Source: Acidobacteriaceae bacterium (GTDB taxonomy: Bacteria; Acidobacteriota; Terriglobia; Terriglobales; Acidobacteriaceae). From it: 64,000 nt of DNA. Each line of letters opens with the position of its first letter. Position 1 is the stretch's first letter. This document shows, one piece after another, positions 48,584 through 58,287 of this stretch. The notes beneath the pieces are model-generated. The model was not told where the DNA came from, made no database searches, and was given only the letters and a program-made list of their open reading frames with translations. Location: assembly GCA_027307045.1 (NCBI GenBank), contig DAHUXR010000008.1, positions 1 to 64,000 of the forward strand, written 5' to 3'. The translations under genes and the position numbers were made by a program.

Positions 48584-50365
48584 ATGGAAATCAACACTCT
48601 CGCCGACATTTTCTTTGCTTCAATCGCGCACGATGTGGAACGTCATGTAATGTTCAAGCGCGGCAGTGAATGGCAGGTTATCTCTTCCCGCCAGCTCTAT
48701 GGTTATGTGGCTACTCTTGCCAGGGTCTTGAAGCAATGGGGAATCCACAAAGGCGACCGCGTTGCGATCCTGGGTGAGAATCGGCCGGAGTGGATGATTG
48801 CCGACTTTGCCTGCGTAACCACTGGAATCATTGACGTCCCTATCTACGCCACGCTCACGGCCGACCAGACTCTGTATCTCTTGCAGAATTCCGGCGCGCG
48901 TGTGATCTTTGTTTCCACGCCGGAACAGCTGCGCAAGATCCAATCCATCCGGGAGCAGACTTCACTGGAAAAAATTGTTGTGATGGATGACATTAGTGAA
49001 GTCAATGTAATTCCCATGTGGTCCCTGATCAACTCCGCATCGCAGGAAGAAGATCCGCAGTTTGACGAAGAAGCGCATCGAATCACACCGGAAGATCTGG
49101 CGACGCTGATCTATACCTCAGGAACCACCGGAACGTCAAAAGGCGTAATGCTCAGCCACGGCAATCTCACTACTTGCGCCATCATGGCCAGCAAACAAGC
49201 GGAGTGGACACCCGGTGACGTATATCTCTCATTCCTTCCGCTATCTCACGTCACCGCGCGCCACGTGGATTACGTCTGTTATCTGGACGGCGTAAGCCTT
49301 GCCTATTGCGCTGTTTTCGACCAGCTTCCGCAGATGCTGCAGGAAGCCAAACCCACAATTATTGTGGCGGTGCCGCGCGTCTATGAAAAGGTGCGCGCCG
49401 AGTCTGAGCGTCGGGCCGGCCATGGCTTGCGGCGGAAGATTTTTGATTGGGCAGTGCGAATTGGCGAAAGACATAAAGACGAAATCGCGCGTGGAGAAAC
49501 GCCCCCGGATCTGCGCTGGAAGCTGGCCAACCAGCTGGTATTTTCCAAAATACGCCAGGGATTTGGCGGTCGCAGCAGAGCGTATTTCTCTGGCGGCGCT
49601 CCCCTGGGCAAGGACATGGCAGAGTGGTTCTGTTCCGTGGGAATTCCTATCATGGAAGGCTACGGGCTGACGGAAACTTCGCCAACTCTCTCCGTCAACC
49701 GCCGCGGAGCTTTTAAGATTGGATCGGTCGGCAAGGTAAATGAGGGTGTGCAGCTCAAGATCGCTGAAGACGGCGAGATTCTGGTCAAAGGGCCGACCGT
49801 TTTCAAGGGTTATTGGAACATGCCTGAAGAGACTCGCAATTCCTTTGTCGACGGCTGGTTTAAGACAGGCGACATTGGCGAACTGGACAGCGCCGGCTTC
49901 CTCAGCATTACCGACCGCAAGAAAGATCTCATCAAGACCTCCGGCGGCAAGTTCATTGCGCCTCAACCGATTGAAAACGCCCTGAAAGCCAATGTGCTGG
50001 TCGCACAGGCCGCCATCATCGGCGACAAGCGCAAGTATGCTTCCGTGATCATCTCACCCCATTTCCCCTTATTGGAAGATTGGGCGCGCGCCAATGGTGT
50101 CCTCTTCACGTCACGTCAGGAGTTGGTTGCGTCAGACAAGGTGCGCAACCTTTATCGCGGGATTGTGGAAGACCTGAACAAGCGGCTGGCGCACTTTGAA
50201 ACCATCAAGAAGATCGTGGTGGTACCGGATGAGTTTACCGTTGCCTCGGGCGAGATCACGCCCACGCTGAAGCTCAAGCGCCGCATCATTGAAGCCAAGT
50301 ACAAACAGCAGATTGAGCAAATCTACCAGGAGCCACACCCGATTGAGACCGCGCCGGTGGGATGA
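48584..50365 (+). CDS. AMP-dependent long-chain acyl-CoA synthetase
   Basis: LIYTSGTTGTSKGVMLSHGN, GYGLTETSPTLSVNRRG, GWFKTGDIGELD; 2 nt after tetR. Confidence 0.93.
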   Translation: MEINTLADIFFASIAHDVERHVMFKRGSEWQVISSRQLYGYVATLARVLKQWGIHKGDRVAILGENRPEWMIADFACVTTGIIDVPIYATLTADQTLYLLQNSGARVIFVSTPEQLRKIQSIREQTSLEKIVVMDDISEVNVIPMWSLINSASQEEDPQFDEEAHRITPEDLATLIYTSGTTGTSKGVMLSHGNLTTCAIMASKQAEWTPGDVYLSFLPLSHVTARHVDYVCYLDGVSLAYCAVFDQLPQMLQEAKPTIIVAVPRVYEKVRAESERRAGHGLRRKIFDWAVRIGERHKDEIARGETPPDLRWKLANQLVFSKIRQGFGGRSRAYFSGGAPLGKDMAEWFCSVGIPIMEGYGLTETSPTLSVNRRGAFKIGSVGKVNEGVQLKIAEDGEILVKGPTVFKGYWNMPEETRNSFVDGWFKTGDIGELDSAGFLSITDRKKDLIKTSGGKFIAPQPIENALKANVLVAQAAIIGDKRKYASVIISPHFPLLEDWARANGVLFTSRQELVASDKVRNLYRGIVEDLNKRLAHFETIKKIVVVPDEFTVASGEITPTLKLKRRIIEAKYKQQIEQIYQEPHPIETAPVG

Positions 50366-50381
50366 TGCCCTACTAGCTCTT

Positions 50382-50708
50382 TTACTCCCGCGCCCAAAGC
50401 ACTTCGGGATGCAGGTGTGCAATGGTGAGCAGCTTCAAACTTGCTTCCCGCGGTCGACGGGCTCCTTGCTCCCAGCTTTCCACCGTATTAGGGCTCACAT
50501 TGATGATCCGAGCAAACACCGCCTGGCTTACGTTGAAGGACTGCCGGATGGCGCGGATCTGCCGGGGGCTCAGGGGCTTGGGTGGCGGCGGCAGCTCGGT
50601 AACACGTAAACCGCCTTTCCTGCCCTGCTCATACTCCAAAGCTTGATGCAGCGATTGCTTCAAATCATTGAAGATTTTGATTTTTCTTTTTTTTCCCGTT
50701 TGCTTCAT
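50382..50708 (-). CDS. HTH antitoxin (HigA/XRE-like) of a type II TA pair
   Basis: LSPRQIRAIRQSFNVSQAVFARIINVSPNTVESWEQGARRPREASLKLL. Confidence 0.8.
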   Translation of the reverse strand: MKQTGKKRKIKIFNDLKQSLHQALEYEQGRKGGLRVTELPPPPKPLSPRQIRAIRQSFNVSQAVFARIINVSPNTVESWEQGARRPREASLKLLTIAHLHPEVLWARE

Positions 50709-50744
50709 CGCGGCGCCCCTACGTTTTTCTGTAATGTTGCTTGC

Positions 50745-51087
50745 TTAATCGTGGCTTTTCTTAATCCTGGTCACCAATGCCCGCAGCACTCTCCGCTCGT
50801 CACTCGATAAATCTTCCTGCTCATCTTTGTCCAGCAGATATAACAAGTGAATGCGGTCCTGATTCTGCAGGTACAAAAACAGATATCGGTAGCCACCACG
50901 CTTGCCCTTGCCGCGCGCAGGATTCGAGCAGCGCGCTTTACGAATCCCCGCCGAGCCCCTGCACCAAATCTCCACGCACAGGATTCTTCAACAGGTCGGC
51001 CTGGATGCTGCTGAGCACGTCAAGGGATGACGCTCCGGCCAACTGGTGAAGCCGCACAGTAAAGACGCTCGACTCGATGTATACCAC
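50745..51087 (-). pseudogene. RelE/HigB-like toxin, +1 frameshift in a G4 run
   Basis: GTG start VYIESSVFTVRLHQLAGASSLDVLSSIQADLLKNPVRGDLVQGLGG, frame breaks at C4 (50946-50949 on + strand), continues as GIRKARCSNPARGKGKRGGYRYLFLYLQNQDRIHLLYLLDKDEQEDLSSDERRVLRALV. Confidence 0.75.
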
Positions 51088-51111
51088 TTAGTAAGATATA
51101 CCACACAGTGG
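51080..51111. promoter_or_regulatory. candidate TA operator (direct/inverted repeats)
   Basis: TATACCAC at 51080-51087 and 51097-51104; CCACacaGTGG at 51101-51111. Confidence 0.4.
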
Positions 51112-51247
51112 GATAAATCAACGGGCCGCAGCGCGGTCGAGAATTGGCCGGTAGAGTCGGCACGGTAAGCCGGTCTTTTATTCGGGCGGCATCTCGATCC
51201 GGCAGACTACTGCGCATTGACGGGCGGTCACGCATTACAATATCCCT

Positions 51248-52018
51248 ATGGACCCTTTGATCATTGCAGGCCGGCAATTCCGCTCGCGCCTGATCGTCGG
51301 CACCGGTAAATACAAGTCAGGACAAGAAACGGCCCGCTCCATTGAAGCCAGCGGTGCGGAGATGGTCACTGTCGCAGTACGCCGGGTGAACCTGGACCGG
51401 AGCAAGGAATCGCTGCTGGATTTTATCGATCCCAAAAAGTATTTTCTTCTGCCCAATACAGCGGGCTGTTACACAGCCGATGAAGCCATCCGCGCGGCGC
51501 GACTAGGGCGCGAGGTTGGGCTTTCTGAGTGGGTAAAAATTGAAGTCATCGGAGACGAGAAAACGCTTTACCCTGATGTTCAGGCGACAATTGAAGCCAC
51601 GCGCGTCCTGGTTAAAGAAGGGTTCACAGTGCTTCCCTATACCTCAGATGACATCGTGGTCGCCAAACGGCTGCTGGATGCGGGCGCGAGCGCGATCATG
51701 CCGTTAGGTGCTCCCATTGGTAGCGGGATGGGTATCCAGAATACCGCCAACATCCAGATCCTGCGGGAAATGATCACGGAAGTTCCACTGATTGTGGATG
51801 CGGGCGTGGGAACAGCCTCTGACGCCGCCATCGGCATGGAACTGGGCGCGGACGCCGTGCTGATGAATTCCGGGATCGCGCACGCTGAAAATCCTGTGCT
51901 GATGGCGGAAGCGATGAAGCACGCAGTAATTGCCGGACGCGCAGCTTACCTGGCCGGCAGAATGCCTCGCAAACTCTATGCCACGGCAAGCTCTCCGCTC
52001 CAAGGGGTCGTTCGATAA
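51248..52018 (+). CDS. thiG: thiazole synthase ThiG
   Basis: [79 protein letters not shown]. Confidence 0.95.
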   Translation: MDPLIIAGRQFRSRLIVGTGKYKSGQETARSIEASGAEMVTVAVRRVNLDRSKESLLDFIDPKKYFLLPNTAGCYTADEAIRAARLGREVGLSEWVKIEVIGDEKTLYPDVQATIEATRVLVKEGFTVLPYTSDDIVVAKRLLDAGASAIMPLGAPIGSGMGIQNTANIQILREMITEVPLIVDAGVGTASDAAIGMELGADAVLMNSGIAHAENPVLMAEAMKHAVIAGRAAYLAGRMPRKLYATASSPLQGVVR

Positions 52019-52044
52019 AATCAAGTTGCGGCTGGGAAGAGCTT

Positions 52045-53154
52045 TTACCTTGTATTGTCGAATGCTACACCTAGTTGACCGCTCACGGTGATCCCTGTAG
52101 CCGCGCCTCCAATGACACGCGTTGGCGCAGTATTGCCGTTGGTCGTATTCAAATTGCCCCACACGGCAACTCTGGCAGCCCCGGGGTCAGCGTTGTACAG
52201 AGTTCCAGTGCCCGTTGTGTCAACGAATACTTGAGTTGGCAGGAAGATGCCGGTATTGGTGCCTTTGATCTCAGCAACTGGAGCAATGTCGTTATCAGCC
52301 GTTGCCGCGTTCGCGTAAATGGTAATGCTGGGCGCTAAAGCGTTGCTCACCACAAGACGTCCCGCTCCATCCACCTGAACGCTTCCCGGACCCGAGAGGT
52401 GAGTATTGGTTGGGCCCTGCACAGCGCGATTGGCCGTGATCAGGCCGCTGGCTAGCGTGCTGGCGTGATCGTAAACGGCAACTGCATTACCGGCCTGATC
52501 GGCGACATAAAGGCGGTCATTGGCTCCATCAATAAAAATTCCAGATAGTTGGAAATTCGTTGTCAGCTCACGCACAGGCGCCTGGTTGCCGTTCGCAGTT
52601 GAAGCGGAGGCATACACATGGATAGTGAGATCATCGGCAACATAGAGCAGATTCCTGACTTTATCCAAAGCGACGTCGGTGGGATTCAACAGATTCGTCG
52701 CTTGGCCAAAAATCGCTCGGCTGGGAGCAATATTGCCAGCCTTGGTGCTAACGCCGTCGTACATTAAGACTGAGAGATCTTGAGTATTGGCAATGTATAA
52801 ACTGTCATGAGCGGTGTCTAGCGTTATAAAGCCTGGCAGGTTAAATGAGGTGGCTGTTCCCACAATGGTCGCGGCCGGTTGTATATTGCCGCTGGCTGTA
52901 AAAGCATTGTCAAAACGTAAAAGTGTGTTCGAATTGCTGTCCATCACATAAAGCTTGCCCGTGGCGACAGGTGTTGGAGTTGGCGAGCCGGTTGGAGTTG
53001 GCGAGCCAGTGGGAGTTGGCGTTGGCGTAGCGCCGCCACCGCCCAGCGTTCGCCGCGGCGAGATGACACAACCAACTGTAAGCAAAAGACAGAACACTGC
53101 CACACAAATGCCTGCCGGCGAGAAGCCGCGTTTTGATCTGATTATTGGGTCCAT
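52045..53154 (-). CDS. NHL/beta-propeller-like lipoprotein with PTPTPTGS linker
   Basis: Lipobox-like LLLTVGCVISP; repeated blades LYVADDL, LYVADQAGNAVAVYD. Confidence 0.75.
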   Translation of the reverse strand: MDPIIRSKRGFSPAGICVAVFCLLLTVGCVISPRRTLGGGGATPTPTPTGSPTPTGSPTPTPVATGKLYVMDSNSNTLLRFDNAFTASGNIQPAATIVGTATSFNLPGFITLDTAHDSLYIANTQDLSVLMYDGVSTKAGNIAPSRAIFGQATNLLNPTDVALDKVRNLLYVADDLTIHVYASASTANGNQAPVRELTTNFQLSGIFIDGANDRLYVADQAGNAVAVYDHASTLASGLITANRAVQGPTNTHLSGPGSVQVDGAGRLVVSNALAPSITIYANAATADNDIAPVAEIKGTNTGIFLPTQVFVDTTGTGTLYNADPGAARVAVWGNLNTTNGNTAPTRVIGGAATGITVSGQLGVAFDNTR

Positions 53155-53250
53155 TCTTTGCCATGATAACCCAGTTTTCGCCGTTTCTAATGTGCTATTC
53201 GTGCAGGTGCGTTCCACACCTAAGTAACAAATGGACGGGATTAAGAAGCG

Positions 53251-53280
53251 TAAAAAAGGCGGCTTTTGTAACCGCCTTTT
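53251..53280 (-). terminator. rho-independent terminator
   Basis: aaaaaaggcggcttttgtaaccgcctttt; on minus strand AAGGCGG...CCGCCTTTTTT, downstream of the 53308-53652 gene. Confidence 0.85.
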
Positions 53281-53307
53281 GGGGAAATCAGAATTAAACG
53301 CTTTGAC

Positions 53308-53652
53308 TTACTTCTTTTCGTCGGACTGCTTCAGCATCGCCACTTTGTCCACATGGAGCGTGCCATTATCAAGCTTTCCCGTGACGCTTACGTGATGCCC
53401 TTCGTGTCCCTTCAATGCGTCTTGATTGTCCACATTGATGATGCTCTTGTCTTTTTCAGAAACGAAGACCAGTTTCGATCCATTCTCCGCGCACTTCTTG
53501 GCGCAATCGGCATTGTCGATGTCCTTGGCCCCACATTTCTCGTCACTGACCCAGCCGCTCATCTTGGTTTCTTTGGGCGCCTTGTCTTTGGCCAGGGACA
53601 GTGTGGATGTTAAAAACGTGAGTGCAAATCCAACTAACAGAAGTTTCTTCAT
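53308..53652 (-). CDS. secreted hypothetical protein
   Basis: Signal peptide; SGWVSDEKCGAKDIDNADCAKKCAENGSKLVFV. Confidence 0.75.
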   Translation of the reverse strand: MKKLLLVGFALTFLTSTLSLAKDKAPKETKMSGWVSDEKCGAKDIDNADCAKKCAENGSKLVFVSEKDKSIINVDNQDALKGHEGHHVSVTGKLDNGTLHVDKVAMLKQSDEKK

Positions 53653-53815
53653 TTGGTTAACGTTATCTCCTCAGAGGATGTTGTTGCTTCAGCAATGCTT
53701 TCAGCAGCTTTGCCGGGTTGATTCAATTGAGTTACTACGGCGAAAAAGGTGACGAGAAAATTTGATCTGGCCCCTACGCGCAAGGGTGGCTCAAATTTTC
53801 CTCAAAAAGTTAAAG

Positions 53816-54163
53816 CTACTTCTTCTCTGGCGGCTGCGCAACTGCCGGCGGGGAGACGGTGTAAACCACCTCTCCGGGACGGGCATAGTGGAGCCGTTCA
53901 CGTGCTTCTTTTTCAATGGTTTTGGGGTCGGTCTTTAAAGCTTTAATTTCCTGTTCCATGCCGCCGTTTTGTTGTTGCAGGGCCTTGATCTGGCGGTCAA
54001 GTTCGCTCGACTCGCGGCGCTTTTGCTGGTAGTCCATAAGGCCATTGGCGCCGAACACGGCGTAGTATCCGATGATGCAAAGCAAAATGCCGATCCCTGT
54101 CGCTGCCAGCTTGTGGCGTAGACGATAGATATGTTCCCTTCCGCTTTTAATTTTCTCCGCCAT
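53816..54163 (-). CDS. FtsB/DivIC-type septum formation initiator protein
   Basis: One TM, coiled coil, KEARERLHYARPGEVVYTV. Confidence 0.8.
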   Translation of the reverse strand: MAEKIKSGREHIYRLRHKLAATGIGILLCIIGYYAVFGANGLMDYQQKRRESSELDRQIKALQQQNGGMEQEIKALKTDPKTIEKEARERLHYARPGEVVYTVSPPAVAQPPEKK

Positions 54164-55560
54164 TATTGTTTGATCCAATCGCGCGCCGCGGCAGAAAGTT
54201 TGTCGAGACTTTTTTCCGAGCTGGCTTCAGAGTAAATCCGCACCACCGGCTCCGTGCCGGACACGCGATAACAAACCCACGATCCATCGTCCATGATCAA
54301 CTTTAAACCATCCGCCCGGCCCACCTGTTTTACCTTGTGGCCAGAAAGTTCGGCTGGGTCGCTTTTCATCTTACTAGTGAACTTCGCTTTCAGTTCCGGC
54401 GTCAAGCTGAAGTTCTCTCTGCGGGCATAAAAGGAACCAACTTTGCCAAATAAATCTTTGATCTGCTCACCAATCGGCTTCTTGCGGCTGGCCACGGCTT
54501 CACAGCAAAGCAATCCGGCAAGGATGCCGTCTTTTTCCGGAACGTGATTCCGGATGGAAAGCCCGGCGCTCTCTTCGCCACCGATGGCGATCTTGTCCTG
54601 CTTGATCAGTTCGCCAATGTATTTGAATCCGACTGGCGTTTCATGCAGCGGCACCTTGTGATGCTCCGCCAGAGCATTAATCATATTGGTGGTGGAAACA
54701 GACTTGGCAACGCCATTTTTCCAGCCGCGGCTTTCCACCAGATAATCGAACAACACGGCAATGACGTAATTGGGCTGGATGAACGTGCCATCCTGGTCCA
54801 CGATTCCAAAACGATCGGCGTCTCCGTCAGTGGCAATACCGATGCGAGCGCCCGTCTCTTTCATCTTCTGGCGCATTTCATTCAGGAGATGGTCTTCCGG
54901 CTCAGGTGCATGGCCGCCAAAAAGTACGTCGCGCACGTCGTGAACCGTGGCAATCGGGATACCCGCGTCCCTGAGCAGTTCATCGGAATAGCCGCGAGCT
55001 GCGCCCCAGAGCGGATCAAAAACAACTTTCAATCCCGAATTCCGAATTAGCGGCAGATCAACAATCTCTTTGAGCCGCGCCAGATAAGCGGGCTTAGGAT
55101 CGATGTTTGCAACCTGTGCTTTTGAAGCAGCTCCAGAAACGTCACCATTGCTTGCGATCAGTGATTCAATCGCGCTGGTGGCTTCCGGCAAAGCAGGAGC
55201 GCCGTCAGGAGTAGAGAACTTAATGCCGCTGTATTCCGGCGGATTGTGTGACGCGGTGAAATTGATTGCGCCATCGGTCTTTGACCGGATCACCTCATAA
55301 GAAATCGCGGGAGTTGGAGCAGGATCGGCAATCACCAGTGGCTTCACGCCATAAGAGCTAAGCACGTCCGCGGCAATAGTGACAAAACGCTCTCCCATGT
55401 ATCGTGGATCGCGTCCCACAATCACGCGGGCGCCGTTCGGCTTTTTTGAAGCTACGTATTTTGCAATGCCTGTAACGGCCCGGCGCACATTTTCGACGGT
55501 GAACTCTTCGGCGATAATCGCGCGCCAGCCGGAAGTCCCAAATTTAATTGTTGTCCTCAT
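54163..55560 (-). CDS. phosphoglucomutase/phosphomannomutase family protein
   Basis: FGTSGWRAIIAEEFT, FTASHNPPEYSGIKF, GIATDGDADRFGIVD. Confidence 0.93.
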   Translation of the reverse strand: MRTTIKFGTSGWRAIIAEEFTVENVRRAVTGIAKYVASKKPNGARVIVGRDPRYMGERFVTIAADVLSSYGVKPLVIADPAPTPAISYEVIRSKTDGAINFTASHNPPEYSGIKFSTPDGAPALPEATSAIESLIASNGDVSGAASKAQVANIDPKPAYLARLKEIVDLPLIRNSGLKVVFDPLWGAARGYSDELLRDAGIPIATVHDVRDVLFGGHAPEPEDHLLNEMRQKMKETGARIGIATDGDADRFGIVDQDGTFIQPNYVIAVLFDYLVESRGWKNGVAKSVSTTNMINALAEHHKVPLHETPVGFKYIGELIKQDKIAIGGEESAGLSIRNHVPEKDGILAGLLCCEAVASRKKPIGEQIKDLFGKVGSFYARRENFSLTPELKAKFTSKMKSDPAELSGHKVKQVGRADGLKLIMDDGSWVCYRVSGTEPVVRIYSEASSEKSLDKLSAAARDWIKQ

Positions 55561-55686
55561 AACAGAACTCCGGTTAGTTGCAATCCGGCTGAAAATGGTT
55601 TCAAGCCGATCCTTACGATATTAACTCTGCCGGTACAACAATGCGCGCAGCCACACTGATTGATACACTCGGACTGAAAGATATCC

Positions 55687-56004
55687 ATGACGAACGCGCG
55701 ACTCATCCTCACCACCGCCGGATCACAGGAAGAAGCCGGCAAGATCGCTCACGCCCTGGTCGAGCGCAGGCTGGCTGCCTGCGTGAACATTGTTCCGCAG
55801 ATTGAATCGGTGTACCGCTGGCAAGGCAAAGTGGAAACGGCGCGGGAATGGCTTCTGCTGATCAAAACCCAGGCTGAACTTTATGAGCGCGTCCGCGATG
55901 CGTTGAAAGAACTGCATTCTTACGATCTTCCGGAATGCGTGATGCTGGAAGTGACCGCCGGCAGCCAGGAATATCTTGCCTGGATCGACGAAAACACCAT
56001 CTAG
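55687..56004 (+). CDS. cutA: divalent-cation tolerance protein CutA
   Basis: AHALVERRLAACVNIVPQIESVYRWQGKVETAREWLLLIKT. Confidence 0.93.
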   Translation: MTNARLILTTAGSQEEAGKIAHALVERRLAACVNIVPQIESVYRWQGKVETAREWLLLIKTQAELYERVRDALKELHSYDLPECVMLEVTAGSQEYLAWIDENTI

Positions 56005-56310
56005 ACACCAACTCAACCTAAATTACTGGTTGAGATTCTTGTCTTTGAATCACGGACGATGTAGCGATTCCGCGCCGATGACTGCGATTTTGCGGCCCTC
56101 TGCCTGCGTCCTTCAGCCACGACCCCCACCCCCCATAGAGCTTTGTTGAAAACAAAAGCGAAAGTGCAATTCGACCGAGCGGTGACCGAGCGGTTGAAGC
56201 TTCTTTTTCCGGTTTTTTAGGCTCTAAATCACCGTCAATTTCAGCCCTGTTTTCCGGTTTTTAGTGTCCGGTCGGCAGAGGGTCGCAAAGAGCGCCGTGT
56301 TTGGCTGGAT

Positions 56311-56338
56311 CGCTGATTGCTGAGCGCTAATTGCTTAT
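56311..56338 (+). repeat. 7-nt tandem repeat, locus 3 (four units)
   Basis: CGCTGAT TGCTGAG CGCTAAT TGCTTAT. Confidence 0.6.
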
Positions 56339-56576
56339 TTTTCAAAGATCTACACCGCCACACCCTGGGGCGCAGCCAAAGTATAGCTGATCCCTTGGAG
56401 CGAATCAAGTACGAAACAATACAAAATGAAAATAACATAGACGTGGGAAAGCGGTCCTTACAGAATTATTCTCGGTCAAATCCCAGCAACAAGCCAGCGG
56501 ACCAAATGCAGTTCGTGAAAGGGGGGAACACTGGGGCGCCACACCCGGTGCTGCAGCGCCCCGTGGGTAATTTTTG

Positions 56577-56981
56577 CTAGTGCTTTCCAGCCGCGTGCGG
56601 CGTATCGCTTCCCGGCTCCATGCAGAGGCGCTGGAAGTGGCCGGCGTTGGCCAGTTCGCGCTCGCTGAGCACCGCCATCAAATCACGGTTGGCCTCGGCG
56701 CGAATCCTGGCAATCTGGTTCTCAATCCCCTTGATGCTGTCCGCTGGGAGATGTTTAATCTTTTGCAACGTTTGCAGTACTTCGATGACGTGTTCGAATC
56801 CGCCGTTCATGTCTGCGATGGCCCGGTAGACATGGGCCCGCACCGGCATCGGTTCGGCGGGTTCCGGATTGCCGTTAAGTTGGCCGCGCTCGGGTTTGGG
56901 GCGTGCGGCACGCGAGGTTTTCGTGTGTTGGGGTTCTGGTTGCGTTAGGTGGATAGAGCGTTTACTTTTGTTTACAGCCAT
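56577..56981 (-). CDS. hypothetical protein
   Basis: 134-aa ORF, protein-like composition. Confidence 0.5.
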   Translation of the reverse strand: MAVNKSKRSIHLTQPEPQHTKTSRAARPKPERGQLNGNPEPAEPMPVRAHVYRAIADMNGGFEHVIEVLQTLQKIKHLPADSIKGIENQIARIRAEANRDLMAVLSERELANAGHFQRLCMEPGSDTPHAAGKH

Positions 56982-57063
56982 GGTTGCCTCCTTTGTAGGC
57001 GACTTCGGTTAGGGCGCGTTCGGTGCTTCTAACACCGGGCGCTGCCCGTTAGGTTTTGTTTTT

Positions 57064-57378
57064 TTACTTCTTCCGTTTGTTTTTGTTTTTCTTGTGGACC
57101 GCAGGCGCCCACGCCAGCGGCTTCTTTTTTGCTTTCGCTGACTGCCGACTGCTGACTACTGAATGCTTCTTCTTATACCTTGTCTTCCTGCCATTTGCGA
57201 TCGTCGGCAGGACCTTGCGGACCTTATCAATATCACCATCTGTCCAAATCCGGAACCTCCCACCGCCAACCCTCTCCAGCGGTGGTACTGGTATTTTCTC
57301 AGCAGCGATGTAACGTTGGATTGTTCTCCAATCCAACCCCAGCATCCGGGCAGCTTCACGCGTGGAATACCGATTCAT
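57064..57378 (-). CDS. MerR/excisionase-type HTH protein
   Basis: YSTREAARMLGLDWRTIQRYIAAEKIPVPPLERVGGGRFRIW; Lys-rich tail. Confidence 0.75.
   Translation of the reverse strand: MNRYSTREAARMLGLDWRTIQRYIAAEKIPVPPLERVGGGRFRIWTDGDIDKVRKVLPTIANGRKTRYKKKHSVVSSRQSAKAKKKPLAWAPAVHKKNKNKRKK
57136..57170 (+). repeat. 7-nt tandem repeat, locus 4 (five units)
   Basis: CGCTGAC TGCCGAC TGCTGAC TACTGAA TGCTTCT. Confidence 0.7.
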
Positions 57379-57456
57379 TCTGTCACTACTTATGACAGAT
57401 AGAAGGAAACCTTGTCAACTGAAAAATGCAGGAACCTTCGATAGGTTAGACATCTA

Positions 57457-58179
57457 ATGCCATTCTCGCAAAAAGATGTGGAGACAGCACTCGTCCTGTG
57501 TGGAAGAAATTGCTGTTTATGCCATAAGTTTTGCGGAACAAACATCGAACTGCATCACATAGTTCCAGAGAGCAAAGGCGGGCTTGATGTACTTGATAAC
57601 GCAATCCCGTTATGCTTTGACTGCCACGCTGAAGTGGGACACTATGACCCGCAACATCCGAGAGGTCGAAAATTCACAGAAAGTGAACTCAAAGCACACC
57701 GTGATGCATGGTATGTGAAAGTCGCTACTTCTGGGAGCACTACGGCATCCCCAGAACATACCGACATGGATCGAGCCCTCTTTTCTAAGATTCGTCAGCT
57801 GCTTTCCAGCGATAGCGACGCCCTTAGCTTCATTAGGGATACAGATTTTGGCGGCTCATTTGAATTGAAACTGTTGAAGGGACTACAAGAGTTTGTTTGG
57901 CTGTGCAGAAATCCAGATTTTGAATTTATGGACTTTGAGCTTGAATCTCGACGAGCAAATCTGCTTGAGGTTGTGCAAAAACTTTTAGAAGCAGTGGCCC
58001 AACATACCTTTCCCTGTTCGGGGCTGCCCAGAAGAAACGAGATACCGCCCGAATGGCGGGACACGCAGCGCCGCAGATTTGAAAATGCCCGCGGAGAGTT
58101 GAATGAGCTAGCGACGGATGTTTACGTCAAATATGAAGATTTGATTCGCACAGGTCGCAGACGACTAGCGGTCTCATAG
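57457..58179 (+). CDS. HNH endonuclease domain protein
   Basis: CGRNCCLCHKFCGTNIELHHIVPESKGGLDVLDNAIPLCFDCHAEVGHY. Confidence 0.85.
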   Translation: MPFSQKDVETALVLCGRNCCLCHKFCGTNIELHHIVPESKGGLDVLDNAIPLCFDCHAEVGHYDPQHPRGRKFTESELKAHRDAWYVKVATSGSTTASPEHTDMDRALFSKIRQLLSSDSDALSFIRDTDFGGSFELKLLKGLQEFVWLCRNPDFEFMDFELESRRANLLEVVQKLLEAVAQHTFPCSGLPRRNEIPPEWRDTQRRRFENARGELNELATDVYVKYEDLIRTGRRRLAVS

Positions 58180-58287
58180 CTACTGCCCGTACCGCTTTTA
58201 ATGAATTTCAGCCGCAGCATAGCTTTTCATGCACCTCAATCTGCGGCAAAATGTCTTTGCTTTCCTCTGTGTCCTCTGTGTAAAGAC

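Noticed and set aside
52955-53040. PTPTPTGS-coding repeat as a notable regulatory repeat
   Set aside because: Ordinary Pro/Thr linker behind a lipoprotein signal; common in exported proteins.
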